NCBI GenBank assembly: GCA_014529385.2
Contig: CM043958.1
Span: forward strand, 140,968,234 to 141,032,233
Direction of reading: 5' to 3'
Length of the DNA stretch: 64,000 nucleotides
Origin: Adiantum capillus-veneris
Lineage: Eukaryota; Streptophyta; Polypodiopsida; Polypodiales; Pteridaceae
Shown here: positions 1 to 10,564 of the stretch, one piece after another
Position numbering within the stretch: the stretch's first letter is position 1
Layout of the letters: every line of letters begins with the position of its first letter
Made by a program: the position numbers and the translations under genes
The notes under the pieces: model-generated
What the model saw: the letters and a program-made list of their open reading frames with translations, nothing else
The model's database searches: none
Told to the model about the DNA's origin: nothing

Positions 1-256
1 CTCGTCCGAGAATCTGGACATCCAAGATCTTGCCCACCTCTGTGAGAAGGCGGGCTTGGAGAAGGTCTCGCAGCTCTCGTCTGCTAGGACGGGTGCCGAG
101 AACCTTGCAGATGACAGAAGTCTCCTGCAAGCGCTCTACCTCTGCGGCAAGGCTCGCTTGCTCTGTCGGCGAAAGAGCAAGTCGAATGGTGGGCTCAACG
201 GGGTCGGACGAGGGGGCTTCAGGCGAGTCCCTCTGTGGTGGAGCTGGAGCCTCCAT
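1..256 (-). CDS. LINE-A ORF1, N-terminal part (partial)
   Basis: The ATG at 254-256 opens a frame that stays open for 85 codons to the window edge. The start is chosen because the identical MEAPAPP start is present in copy A4 at 56812. The product begins with an acidic proline-rich stretch, then a region ending in GKILDVQILGR. In the other copies this leads into a small RNA-binding-like domain and a CCHC knuckle. By family knowledge, plant LINE ORF1 proteins bind the element RNA and form the transposition particle. No stop or frameshift is visible in the part present. The knuckle is outside the window. Confidence 0.7.
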   Translation of the reverse strand, partial: MEAPAPPQRDSPEAPSSDPVEPTIRLALSPTEQASLAAEVERLQETSVICKVLGTRPSRRELRDLLQARLLTEVGKILDVQILGR

Positions 257-369
257 CTGTGTCAATTGCTGAGTCGAAGAAGCGGACGGTGAAGAAATTC
301 TGCGACCGAGTACGCCGAGCACTTGTCCGAAGAGTAAGTGTTGCAGAGCCAGGTGCAGAAGACCTTCGG

Positions 370-766
370 GAACGATGAGGACAAGGGGGGGGGGGGGGGG
401 GAGGGGGGGGGGATGGGGGGACGGATAAAGTGGCGAGCGAGAGTTCAAGAGGCTGTGGGGGGGGGGGGGGGGGGGGGGAGGGAGAAGCGGCCAGGGAAGG
501 GGGGGGGAGCGGACGGGCTTGGGGGCAGCAAGGGGCGAGGGCGGCGGGCAGCAGAGGGCAAGGGTGGCGGGCTGGGCTGGGCGAGGGAGGCAACGCGAGG
601 GCGAGGGGGCCAGCGCGAGGGCAAGGGAGGCAGCGCGAGGGCGAGGGGGCAGTGCGGGGGCTGGAGGCAGCGCGAGGGCGAGAGAGAGAGGGGGGGGGGG
701 GGGGGGGGGGTGGTGAGGGGCAGTGATGGCGCAACAGGGGGGGGGGGGGGAGCGTGCTGCAGCAGT
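370..766 (-). repeat. LINE-A C-rich 5' UTR with poly-C runs and short tandem repeats
   Basis: On the plus strand this is almost pure G with A and C. There are at least five G runs of 10 or more bases (near 376-400, 456-478, 690-710 and 737-750), and repeated GCGAGGGCGAGGG-type units between 590 and 680. The transcript would be strongly C-rich and the other DNA strand G-quadruplex prone. The matching block in copy A4 lies at 56939-57222. Proline-rich reading frames here are by-products of the composition and not genes. Confidence 0.8.
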
Positions 767-779
767 GAGCTCGCAAAAT

Positions 780-2708
780 CAAAGCTAACACCCCTTTGAT
801 CCAAGCATCTGAGAAGTCCATCCTACGTAGAGTGCCCTCCAAAAAGTCCCAGTCAACTCTGTCGTAGGCCTTCTCAAAATCGAGAAGAAGAATCACTAGA
901 TCCTCACCACGGAGTCGCGCGAGGGCAGAAGCCTCCGAAAAAGTAAAGATGTTGTCAAGGATACTACGCTCCTTGACAAAACGTGTCTGTGTCCCATGTA
1001 TAATGCTCTCTAGAAGTGGCTGAATCCTCAAACTTAGAGCCTTGGCAAGAATTTTGTAGGCTGGGTTGAGGATGGTGATGGGGCGCCACTGTCGAATCTC
1101 ATCCAAGTAGCCACCCTCCTTGGGAATGAGGTTGATTAGGCCCTCACTCATGCTGTCTGGCATCTCTCCTGTGTGCAGGATGTACTCGAAAGCACTACAG
1201 AGATTTGAGCCAAGCAAGTCCTAGTACTGCAAGAAAAAGTTGGGAGTCAAGTCATCCTCACCTGGACAGCTACCTTAGGGGAGTGCTCTAAGAGCCGTGT
1301 GTAGCTCCTTAAGCTGAAGAGGAAACTCAAGCCTCTGGCGCATCTCCTCAGTCACAAGACAAGGCACCTGTGCCCACACTACTCTTTGCATGCATCCTGA
1401 CGCTCTGACTGAGGCTGTGCAGACAGTAAATCACGGTAGAAGTCAGTAGCAACTGCAGGCATGTCCTCTGGCTCTGAAGCAATTGACCCGTCGGGCCTCC
1501 TCAACTGAATAACCTTGGCATGCGTATGTCGAGGTCCCACTGCCTCAAAGAAAGCGCCCATCACTCTGTCACCCACCTGGGTCCACTGAGATGCCTGTCG
1601 ATGGAAAGCAAACTCATGGCGCCTCTCCTCTGTGCTGACGAGCTCCTGGCGAGCTTGCTGTAACTGTTTCTCCAACCAAGGACTGTTTGGATGCTGCTCC
1701 TACATCCTCTGTAAGGAGCAACGGCCCTTCGGAGACGCCGCTCCTCCTCTCTTGCTGTAGCCAGGCGAGCCCAAGACTCAAGAAAGAGTCGACTAAGCTG
1801 AGCAAGTCCTGAGGCCACTCTGTCAGCAGGAGAATCCTGCATGTCTAGGCTCTCAGTCCAGAGAGCGTCCTCTCGCTCTCGAAGCGCTGAGTCCAGCAAG
1901 ACCCTCTCTGGGATGCGAAGCATCGTGCTCCCCCTCCTCAGCCTATCAGTCACAGTAAGGATCACCGAGGCATGGTCCGAAAAGGAAGTCCGTGTCAGAA
2001 TGCCAACTGTCCCACCCAAGTCACAGAAGTGGTCACTAGCATAGAAGTGATCTATTCGAGATAGATTCACGCCTCCCACTCTGCGGTCCGAACGAGAGAA
2101 GGCCAAGCTGTCTGGGGGCCTCACGAAGCTAGAATGCTGCCACACATCTGAAACTTGCAGAGTCATACATAACCTCTCCCAAGCTGCTACCTCAACTCCA
2201 TGCACAGTAGTATGGCTACCACCAATCCTGTCAGAGGGTTCCCCTCCAACATGTTGAAGTCACCCCCTATGCACCATTGCTCTGCCTCCGGCAGAGTCTC
2301 AACAATCTGAGACCAAAACTCTGCACGTGTCCTCGCCACATTGGGCGCATAGATGTTCAGGAAGCCCACGAGACAACCCTGAACCTGCATAGTGATCCAC
2401 TGAGCTCTGCCTGGTACAATAATCCCTCTGCCCACAATGGCCTGCTGCATAGAATCCGTAATAGTCATACATACCCCGCCTTGGATGCCACCAGGTCCAA
2501 ATGCAGCTAACCAAAAAGTCTCATATATCGTCCACGCAAAAGCTGACCACAACGTCTAATGCGGCTCTCACACAGATGATGCTCTTGTAGCATAAGAATG
2601 TCAATCTCTCCTCCCACAAGGCATCGCTGAAGCTCCTGACGCAGTCGGCCCCTCTGACGCTTAAACTGGGGCCCACCTTCACTATACGTTCCGTGAGACT
2701 ATCCTCAT
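780..2708 (-). pseudogene. LINE-A A2 ORF2 pseudogene (endonuclease and N-terminal RT)
   Basis: ORF2 begins at ATG 2708-2706 with MRIVS. Endonuclease signatures follow: LMLQEHH near 2590, GDFNML near 2250, and FSDHASV near 1970 (the SDH active-site motif of APE-type endonucleases). The linker region at 1675-1379 is well conserved (FHRQASQWTQVGDRV). RT begins around 1217 with LIPKEGG, DEIRQWRPI and LLLDFEKAYDRVDW, and is cut off by A1 at 780 before the YxDD box. At least four frameshifts or stops separate these blocks. It is non-functional. Confidence 0.75.
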
Positions 2709-4562
2709 GGGGAGCGAGAAAGAACTGATGCTGCTGCAGCAGCTAACCGTGCTATCTTCGAGGCTAGCTTGGATGCGGAGTAATCTGCATCCAAGCGTCC
2801 TCGAGATAGGAGAGACTGCAGAGAGTGTCTAGCCCAAGCCCAAGTAGACCAAGCCGTGCGTAAAGCAACCTCCTCTGTCCAAGAGTCCTCATGTATGTAT
2901 ACATAGTATGGCGAGCTCTGCGTGTCAGCAAAGAAGTGAACCACAATGTGTCTACATCCTTCTGCGTCTAGAGGTGTCACAACAAACTTGGCCAATGGCC
3001 AAAGAGTCTGAAGCTAGCCTGTAACCCCTAGATCTCCCATGTGGTGAGAGAACTCTAAGGCATGTGTCTGCAGCCACTCCAACATTGAGTCTATAGTCCA
3101 CTCAGCCTCGTCCTTGCCGCATAGGGGAAAAGAGAAGCCAACCGTTGAGTCCAAGGCCTCTATCTCCCTAGATGCAAGGAACAGAACGTGAACTCTGAAG
3201 CAGGTTGCCTCAAGGTTTGGTGAGGGGTCGCCGAGAAACCGTGTAAAGTCGTAGGCAAAGAAATCCCACTAGCGACAAATGTCGAAGCTCGTCACACCAC
3301 GAGGAACTGCTGCAAAGGGAGACGTCTGCACCAAAAGAGGGGGTCACAAGAAAGGCTGTCCCTCTCTCACTAAGCGGCTCGTGGCACAGGGGTTGCCAAG
3401 AGATCTCCTAGTAGCCGAGGAAGACCCTGCCCCCTGGGACGGCTGCGAGACTGGAGCGAGAGGGGGTGAGGGAACAGGAAGGGAAGGGGGAGAGGGGGGG
3501 TGAGTGGGATCGACAAAGGTAGGAGGGCGAGATGGAGAGGCATAGGGAGGAGGAGAGAGGGGGGGAGGAGGGGCTGTCGAGGGTGAGGCTGAGGTGGAGG
3601 CTGGAGCAGGGACCTCGTCTTGTTGAAGAGGGTCAAAACGGTTCCCGTGGGAACCCACTGCTGCTGGCAGGAGCCTGAGGACCACTCTGAGTGCGAGGCT
3701 GGCGCGGTGGCCCCTGCCTACGTCGACCACGAACTTGCTGCTAGCCCTCCTCCGCTTGAGCCCCAGGCTCGGAGGGTGGCTCTGCCTACGTACTTGGTGA
3801 ATCTGCTTGCTATTGCTGGCCAGCCCTTGCTGGCTGGGGCTGGGCCTCTGGTGTGGGTTGAGGTCTCCATCGTGGACAGGCCTTCGCAAGATGGCCCATC
3901 TGTCGACAAATGAAACACTGATTCGGGAGGCCCGAATACTCCACGCTCTGTTTGAACCAACCCCCACTCACCCGAGGAAGTAGGATGACCTTGGGGAGAG
4001 CGTGGGTGTCCCTAACCAGAACACGTACTGAGGGAATGCTAGCCGCCTTGGCAGCTATTGAGGTTGCCGTGTGAGGTGTCTCCAGGACAGTCCCAATCGC
4101 TGAGCCTATCCTGGACAAAAGTGGTAAGTATTCCCTCCTCAAACCAGGAAAGCAGACGGAGATGGGGAGGTTTGCCTCCTCTACCAGAACATCCGAAGCT
4201 GGGTCAAAGCCATGCCTCCACTGTCGAAAGTGGGCTCGAACTGCTTGGATGGTCAAAGGGCTCATCGCGATAACCTTGGACGCCATCTCGGAGGTCTCAA
4301 ACTCTATCTGATAGTAGCCGCGTCTGAGGAACTGAACGTCCAAGATCTTGCCCACCTCTGCGAGAGGCGGGCATGGAGGAGATCACGAAGCTCTGCTTTG
4401 CTGCGTCTGGTGCCGAGAATCTTGTAGATGACGGAGGTCACCTGCAGGCGTTCCAGCTCTGCGGCTAGGCTCGCTTGCTCTGTCGGTGAAAGAGGAAGTC
4501 GAATGGTGGGCTTGGGTCGGGCGAGGGGACTTCACTGGAGTTGGCGGAGCTTGAGCCTCCAT
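2705..4562 (-). pseudogene. LINE-A A2 ORF1 pseudogene (CCHC knuckle protein)
   Basis: The start corresponds to the MEA start of other copies (ATG at 4562), but the first 60 codons are frameshifted. A clean stretch at 4355-3810 reads GKILDVQFLRRGYYQIEFE, a DUF4283-like RNA-binding region. It ends in a CCHC knuckle CFICRQMGHLAKAC (C-x2-C-x4-H-x4-C). A proline/serine-rich linker follows, broken into several frames (about 3800-3370). The C-terminal block at 2995-2705 ends SVLSRSP-stop. The TGA stop (2705-2707) overlaps the ORF2 ATG. By family this would be a nucleic-acid-binding chaperone. Confidence 0.7.
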
Positions 4563-4899
4563 CTGTGTTTGCTATTGTGGAGAAGAGGCGGAGAAACGTC
4601 GACGAGGGGGGAAACTCCCACTGGACCAAGCACGCCGAAGGTGCTGGTGAGGCCTGACAAGCAGGAGAGGCTAGGTTGGCGGGCAGCGGGCAGGAAGCAG
4701 GCGGGTAGTGGGAGGGTAGCGGGTGGGGGATGTGCAGTGGGCAGGCGGGCGGGGGATGTGCAATGGGCAGCGGGAGGGGCAGCGGCGTGGCAGTGGGCAG
4801 GGAAAGGGGCGCAGGGGGCGGACAAGAGGTCTGCCACGCAGGGGGGAAGAGCAGCGCGAGGGCAGGGGGGCAGCAACAACGAGCCAGTTGTGTGGTTTC

Positions 4900-5060
4900 T
4901 TTGCCAAAAAGTAATTGATTCCCATCTCTTTGGAACTTTGGAAGCTTCCGTGAAATTTCCTCCAGAGAAAGCTGCATCAAATTGTTGTATTAAGGCCTTA
5001 TCTGTATCCTCCTTCGTAGCTCTCGTCTGTACAATATTGCCACCCCTCCTGATCCCCAAA
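4900..5060 (-). pseudogene. Ty3/Gypsy gag fragment
   Basis: The minus strand from about 5030 reads DKALIQQFDAAFSGGNFTEASKV. This matches the gag of the intact Gypsy at 38680-47439 (DKVLAFIQQFDAAFGDEGF, near 41350). Only about 40 codons are recognisable, with an internal deletion. The LINE A2 5' end follows directly, so this looks like a gag scrap that became a LINE target. Confidence 0.6.
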
Positions 5061-6778
5061 AATTATTGTGAGTACGCAAACACTTCCGGTGTTAGGGACA
5101 CCCCCCCCTCCCTCTCGGTGCCCAAAAAAAGAAAGAAGAAGAAGAGGAATCACCCTCGATTACTCTCGGATAAAAGTGGGCACATACTCCATGCAGACAT
5201 GCCAATGATTGTCCCCACAAAACAATAGATTCACAAAGCATGTATCCACATGTATCCTAAATCTACACTTGGAATAATTTCGGGAAACAGTCACTGTCTG
5301 TGCGCAGAATGAAATTGTGATGAAGCTAGCAGCTTAAAGATATGTAAAAGAAAGTCTTTACGATGTTTCTTTATGTTGTTTCTTTTTCTTGATTCGTATA
5401 GAGAGTGGAAAGATGATTTTCACATGTGTGCTTGTTTGTGTGCATGTTGGAAGCTATTAGAAGCCAGATTTTCAAGGTGTTGTCAATATATACTGAGTCA
5501 AAAGCTTTTGTTGAGAATTTGTCTGCTTGTACCTTACAGATTTGGTATTGGTATGTAAAGTCATCTTGCTTGGAGTTTTCTCGTAAAGCGGCAACTGAAT
5601 TGATATCTTTCTTAATATATGTTGGGGCTTCATGAACAGGACTTGGAAAAGGGAAAACTTTTTTCTTTGGAGGAGCAGGTTGAGCACAAGGTTGGTGTTG
5701 CAAGTATTACATGCTTAATCAATTGATTGAAAGTTTTATTGATCTATGATCAACAGCTTGTTGTTCAACCATACCTGTAATTGATTTTTGTCTCTTCGTT
5801 TCTTGATCAGTTGGCTCTTGTATCCAGATTTTAATTTTTCTAAACTCGTCTACATTTTTTTATTATAGATGTATCTATCAATGTATTTCTCTTCTAATAT
5901 GTCCGCTTCTATTTCTTCAGTCCTGTAGTTTTGTTTCAGCTAGATACATTCTAATTGAGGCAGAAGTACTGTCAGTAGTACAATTGTGGTCTTGCTTCAA
6001 GAAATTGAGATCACAATTACAGCCAAGTTATTGCACAAGTATTGGCTGCCCCACAAGGAAGAAGACCTTAGAAAGCTCTTTGGCTGTTAGGTTTTGGAAT
6101 GAGTAATAAAGAAAAGGTTCAGAAAGCAATAGCTTCCAACGTACATAATCATTAGTTGTATTTGTGTACTTTTTTGCAATACAAAAGAAACCCATTAAAA
6201 CACCACTTAAAAATTCCAAGACACTAGTAAGCATAAGCTTGGCTATCTCATCAGCAACGAAGGGCAACATATTACCATTTATTGGTGCTTCATTGAGCTC
6301 TTTCAATGGATTTCACTTATAATAATACTTCCCATCTGAACCGTTTCATCTTTCAAAGATGCATCTTCGTATCTGTTACATAATCTCATTCATAGGCTTT
6401 GGGGTTTATTGAAGAACGGACAAATTTTGGATGATCCACTTTCCTCTATGCTCAATTTTTGGAGAACCACCTGAGATGGAATACCTGTGACAGACTGAAA
6501 GGTCTGAGGGTTAAGAATTTTATGGGATTGTCTTTGTTCAGAAGACAAGGCTTAGCCTTGGTAAGTGATGCTCATATAGTTAATTTCCTAGTCTCATATC
6601 TGTTCTGATGTTATTGCTTCCTTCTCATAATAAATAGCGGTTTCATGTCTGTTGAGTTCCCACTTTAATTGATCCGAGCTATTAAACTTAATGAGGTATT
6701 AAAAATTGGAGGCTGTGCTAGCCTTTACCTAGTCCGGTGGCTGATGCTGTACTTTGATGTTGCATGTTGGCATTGCAG
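5061..6778. other. No confident gene; probable intron or intergenic, with a possible Copia scrap
   Basis: This is AT-rich, non-repetitive sequence upstream of three plus-strand exons, so it may be intron. On the minus strand near 5640-5480 a frame reads VQADKFSTKAFDS. It loosely resembles the end of a Copia RNase H domain (ADxFTKAL), but the match is weak. A minus-strand frame at 6306-6028 is open for 92 codons and I do not recognise it. A possible splice donor (TTGGTAAGT) lies near 6558, without a convincing exon. Confidence 0.3.
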
Positions 6779-7197
6779 ATTCAGTTTGTACAGAAAGTTG
6801 TGGCAGATGAGAAGATTCCTCTTGTCTTGGTTTGCTCTTAATGATTCGATGGCAATCATTGTACTCAATTTCAATGATCTTGTATTGCTTGCATCAAGCT
6901 CAAGCAGATTGGTGGACTGTAGGTGGGACATTCTATTGGTGCACACATGGCTCTATGTGTTTTCAAAAGATTTCCAGATAAGGTTATTGATACTTTTCTT
7001 GTTTGGTTGTGCAAAGCTGACTTCATCGACGTTAGGCTTTTCAATTGTTTGCTTCTTTCTATCTGCAGCCCTTTGATATCTTCTTGTATCGACTGTTTGT
7101 CCTTATTAATGTAGGTGCAACATGTTGTAGCATTATACCCATTCCTTGCTACCAATGAAGGTTCATGCTTTCAGTCTTTCCTCAAATGGTCTCTCAG
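6779..7197 (+). CDS. Three exons of an LDAH-type alpha/beta hydrolase gene (partial)
   Basis: Three short exons with canonical borders can be read. Exon 6779-6829 (51 nt) encodes IQFVQKVVADEKIPLVL. Exon 6923-6982 (60 nt) encodes VGHSIGAHMALCVFKRFPDK. Exon 7115-7197 (83 nt) begins VQHVVALYPFLATNEG. Each follows a pyrimidine-rich AG acceptor and precedes a GT donor, and phase is kept. GHSIG is the GxSxG nucleophile elbow of an alpha/beta hydrolase. The order IPLVLVGHSIGA, FKRFPDKV, ALYPFLA is that of lipid-droplet-associated hydrolase (LDAH) family proteins, which act on lipid esters at lipid droplets. Upstream and downstream exons, including the catalytic Asp and His, were not found here. It is either a real gene with very long introns or a gene fragment; the intact splice sites favour a real gene. 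Confidence 0.7.
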
Positions 7198-7234
7198 GTA
7201 TGCCTGCACTGTGGTTTGTTTCTTTTTGTTGTCA

Positions 7235-8330
7235 TTTCTTTTGGGCAAAGAAGATCCTTATATTTTTCATGAGGGAAAAATGTATAAAGGGAGGAGACAC
7301 TCCCAAATGAAGGATAGAGGATATATGGCTACAGGAGGAATACAATGCCAATGGCGACCTCGTCCTGGTGCCACAAACGAGTGAAAGCCTGGCACCGTCT
7401 CTTAGCCCTGTCTAAGCTTCCCTATAGGCTGTCATGCTTTCTTCTGAGAGTGTGTACGAGCTCAAACCAAAAAATGCTAACCGTCACTGCAGCTTGCGCC
7501 TGAAAGACACGGAAAGATCGAACCCTCCAGATGAACCAGAGGCCTAGGATGCTGGTCAACTTTTATCTAAGGTCTCTGTCCTTAGTCCTTGGCGATATCG
7601 AGAAATTCTGCGTAGGGCAATGTTGAGGGTTTTGGGTCATGCAATGGTGAAGTCTCTTCCATGTTCGCAGCATATCTGTCCTGCCATCGTCGGCTTTATC
7701 CGACTCTGAGCATCTCTATTGTATCTTTGGCTGCCATGGAGAGTTGCTACTGTACCTCAAGCTCGATCCTAGCCAAACGAAGCTCCTTCCTAAGCTCACC
7801 ACACGGTAGGAGTCTGTCCCCCCAACGATGTGGGTACAATAATGGCCTGCTAAACAGCCTTGGCATGACCAGATTATCCATCTCTACCACACCATAAAGA
7901 GTTCTTGATAAGCTGTTGAATTGGGCCCATATAGGAGCTAGAGAAGATCAGGAAGACTTGATGTGCCACATCGTCGCCAAAAGCCCTTGGTCGTCCACCA
8001 CTATCATTCTTTATCGGGAAAGGCATGCCGAGTTGCAGTGTGAAAGCTTCCTCCTATTGCTCAAGAGGAAGGGATCGAGTGAAAGCCTTCTCAAGGAGAC
8101 TAATTAGGGTTGGGTGTCTGATCAATTCAGTCTTGCGCTAGGTGATTAGCCACCCGAAGCCACACAAAATGTATCAAAAGACAACTTGCCGCTCTGAAGA
8201 TTGGCCTCCTTGCCATCCAAATACAATGCAGTGGTATCATAAGACTCCATAGACTGAAGCTCCTCATCACGAATAGGCATGTGGAATGCCAAATTTCTTG
8301 AGCATTGAGGTACCTATGTTAGGGTTAGGG
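7235..8330 (-). mobile_element. LINE-A-related copy A5, 5'-truncated
   Basis: Minus-strand sequence matches the 3' half of LINE-A ORF2. From about 8300 it reads GMPIRDEEL, then SYDTTALYLDGKEANL, where A4 has EFANDSALYLEGQEAN. Then come the MWHIKSSW-type region near 7950 and the C-terminal tail block at 7400-7560. The 3' end near 7235-7255 (AAGGATCTTCTTTGCCCAAAAG) resembles the family end AAGGATCTTTTTCTCGGAAAA. It is more divergent than the other copies and has internal deletions. It starts about 37 nt past the donor of the last LDAH-like exon, so it probably sits in that gene's intron. Confidence 0.65.
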
Positions 8331-9662
8331 TGGGTTAGAGAGAGTAGCATTCATGGTGTGTGTGTGTGTGTGTAAATTAAAGAGAGAAATGAAGAGACAC
8401 AATGTAGACTCACTCTAATATGAGATGACAAAGCCATCATTTAAAGGAATAGACACATGGTTCTCACCTCTTGGTTACACACTTTCCATGCTTCCATAAT
8501 GGGTCATAAATGTACTCACATGATTCTTATGTCCTCTAGGCTAGAGGAGGCTGAGAGCCTCCTCAACTATGAAACTGAGAAGCTGCATGCTGCACTACAT
8601 CAGACTCCATGATCATCGTAGTCTTCCACTGTCTAGTTAGACTCTCATCAAGCAACACACTCTAGAATCCTGAGTGTCTTGCTTGCCATCCTTGCTCTCT
8701 CCTCAATAGCTAGTATAACAAGCGCATGATTTGAGGATCATTAGCTTGCTAAAATGGGCGTCGCATGTGCACATGGCTCTATGTGCCACGTGGACATGCT
8801 TCATCGACGTCTAGAGCCAATTTTCCAGCTTCGGCACCCTCTTGCATAAATGGATTGTACAAGCATTTTGACAGATGTTATTACACTACGGTGGGCATTT
8901 GGCATGACGTGTATATAGTTTTTACTTAGAGGAATCCAATGAGCCATGCTCTGCGCCAATCTGATTCCCGGGTGCGACAGTTTCACCTAGAAATTGAGCT
9001 CTTTTCAAACTTATTAATAAATATTTTTTATAATTTTATTTATAAGAATTTGACAGAGGTTTTGCCCTAGCTCAACCTAGAGTTTATAACCTGCAATTTT
9101 TGCCTATTAAGGGAGCAGCCAGGCCATCGATTTGCATCAATTGAACGGAGCACCAGTTCAGCCCCAGCCTTTTGAGCAGATCCCTTTTGGCGTTTTTGCT
9201 CTAGATCAGCCAGCGTTTTCTGGATCAGCTTTCAGCCTCAGCTTTTTTTCAAGTTGACGCCAGATCAGCCTAGCGCTTGCATATTTCAGCGGGGCTGGTA
9301 GCGTTTTCAGTTTTCAGCCCGTCTTCCTCTCCGGAAACGGCTTGTATCTGACCTCGTCGGTCTTCCTGTTGCAGTACTTCAACAGCTCTTTATTCCTCTC
9401 ACATCAGGAGCGCAATTCAGCCCCAGATTTACCCCTTGGTGGCCATCTGCAATCCCACATTGAGAAGGATCCGAAGGTGCATCAAATCAGCCTTGGAGGT
9501 GCCTCGTCTTGAGGAGTTACCACGGCGACATTCCCCATTCGTGTCAGTAGAGTCTCCTCTTGAGGTACTGCATGTGTGTACATTCCATTTACGCAATTAA
9601 AAAGCAAATACCACATTAGCAACGGTGTGGGGGGCCCTTGAGAGGGTTGGTTGGGACCACAT

Positions 9663-9666
<4 letters not shown>
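8331..9666. other. No gene recognised; contains a dispersed repeat and a (TG)n tract
   Basis: This holds a short (TG)n at about 8358-8372, the dispersed repeat at 8758-8980 (described separately), and AT-rich sequence followed from 9090 by a GC-richer stretch. No frame resembles a known protein. The interval might continue the intron of the hydrolase gene. Confidence 0.3.
8758..8980 (+). repeat. Dispersed direct repeat, copy 1
   Basis: About 220 bp starting GCATGTGCACATGGCTCTATG and ending near CCAATCTGATTCC. It matches 17961-18176 in the same orientation with scattered mismatches (roughly 80-85% by eye). It shows no LTR termini, no coding frame and no A-rich tail. It could be part of an unidentified transposon. 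Confidence 0.7.

Positions 9667-9718
<52 letters not shown>
9667..9718 (+). repeat. (CT)n microsatellite at the 5' boundary of LINE B1
   Basis: A perfect (CT)26-type tract, followed at once by the C-rich leader of LINE B1. The (CT)n at 60455-60507 stands in the same relation to LINE B4. Confidence 0.95.
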
Positions 9719-9720
<2 letters not shown>

Positions 9721-9894
9721 GCTCGTGCGCGCTCTGCAACCCCCCCCCCGCTTGTGCGCTGCCTCCCTGCCTGTGCGCGCTCCCCGCTCCTTGCCTACAC
9801 GCGCTCCCTGCTCCCCTCCCCGTGCCTTGTTTTCTTGCTGCTTCCGCACGCGCGGCCTCGTTCCCGCAGCCCTGTCCTGCCCCCCCTCCCCCCC

Positions 9895-10190
9895 AAGTAG
9901 AGAGAGAATGGACTTTTTGGATTTTTTTCCCAGCATATAGAGAGGAGGAGGTTCCAGCGTAGAGAGAGAAGATGGATTTTTTTCCAGCGTAGAGAGAGGA
10001 GGAGGTTTAGGCATAGAGAGAGAAAGAGGGGATTTCAAGCGTAGAGAGAAGGGTAGAGAGAGAAGACGTAGAGAGGAAATCTGAGAGCGTAGAGAGAGAA
10101 TAGGCCTGCACGCGTAGAGAAAGGAGAGAGAGAGAGGGGAAAAAAACCTTGCAAGCGTAGAGAGAGGAGAGAGAGGAAAAAAAAACCCTC
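9895..10190 (+). repeat. LINE B1 leader tandem repeats
   Basis: An irregular tandem of GCGTAGAGAGAGAAG-type units, about ten of them, 25-45 nt apart and separated by short variable spacers. It lies between a C-rich block (9719-9893) and the ORF1 start. LINE leaders often carry promoter-bearing tandem monomers; that function here is an inference. Confidence 0.6.
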
Positions 10191-10237
10191 TTCTTCACTT
10201 TGTGCCCCTGTCCCTCCCTTGCTGTGGCCTTTCAATC

Positions 10238-10564
10238 ATGAGAAAGCAAAATAGCAAGGATGTCCCGGTGGAGGATGCCAACCAAAAATGCAAAGAAGAA
10301 TTGAGCGAGTCCATTAGCAACATCAACCGCCACCTCCTAGGTACTATCAACGAACTCGACGCACGCGTGGTAGCACAGGAAAGCACAATACATACACTCG
10401 AGGATCCCGTGAAGGCCCAAGATGACGAAATCGCACTACTCAAGAAAGAGCTTGCAGAGGTGCGATCGCAGAAGGTCCTTGAAGAAGGAGAGCTTCAACC
10501 CTCTGTCATTGAAGAGCTTAACACGATTAAGGAACAAGTACGGGCCATAAAGGTGGGGAGCTGA
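10238..10564 (+). pseudogene. LINE-B ORF1 remnant (coiled coil), B1
   Basis: ATG 10238 opens a 108-codon frame starting MRKQNSKDV. It is strongly charged with heptad-like leucine/isoleucine spacing (LLKKELAEVR, VIEELNTIKEQVRAIK). The segment VIEELNTIKEQV is homologous to TMEELNTMREEI of B4 (60826). The frame stops at 10564 at a deletion, so the C-terminal RNA-binding half seen in B4 (61160-61413) is missing. The start could be slightly upstream. It is non-functional as an ORF1. Confidence 0.6.

Larger units (their letters stand above)
1..779 (-). mobile_element. LINE-A copy A1, 5' part (runs off left edge)
   Basis: This is the 5' portion of an L1-like plant LINE read on the minus strand. Bases 1-256 are near-identical to ORF1 of the full-length copy at 50386-57268. 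Bases 370-766 are the same G-rich (C-rich in the RNA) 5' UTR found at 56940-57235. The family 5' end GAGCTC lies at 767-772. From about 780 the sequence changes abruptly to the RT region of another copy (A2). A1 therefore appears inserted, in the same orientation, into A2. The rest of A1, its 3' end and the second half of A2's RT would lie left of the window. Confidence 0.85.
780..4890 (-). mobile_element. LINE-A copy A2, RT interrupted by A1
   Basis: This LINE-A copy is read on the minus strand from about 4890 (5' end, GAGCC preceded by a G-rich 5' UTR at 4665-4880) through ORF1 (4562-2705) and ORF2 (2708-780). It stops in the middle of the RT where A1 begins. It carries several frameshifts and stops and is clearly dead. 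Its 5' end sits in a small Gypsy gag fragment (4900-5060), so that fragment was probably its target. Confidence 0.85.

Noticed and set aside
338-804. Long glycine- or proline-rich reading frames in the G-rich leader
   Set aside because: They follow from base composition. They lie in the LINE-A 5' UTR and are not conserved in frame between A1 and A4.
5370-5703. Minus-strand frame as a Copia RNase H gene
   Set aside because: Only ADKFSTKAF is suggestive; the rest does not match, so it is mentioned only as a possibility under the 5061-6778 interval.
6028-6306. 92-codon minus-strand frame as a host gene
   Set aside because: No recognisable domain, no splice context on that strand, and it lies in a probable intron of a plus-strand gene.
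6923-6960. Relation between the hydrolase exon (CACATGGCTCTATGTG) and the dispersed repeat at 8758 and 17961
   Set aside because: The shared 16 bases are not supported by any similarity on either side; likely coincidence.
9482-9962. Open frames encoding (SL)n or (ER)n across CT/GA tracts, here and at 18529-18925, 22153-22438 and 23541-23837
   Set aside because: Microsatellite translation; no conserved protein sequence on either side.
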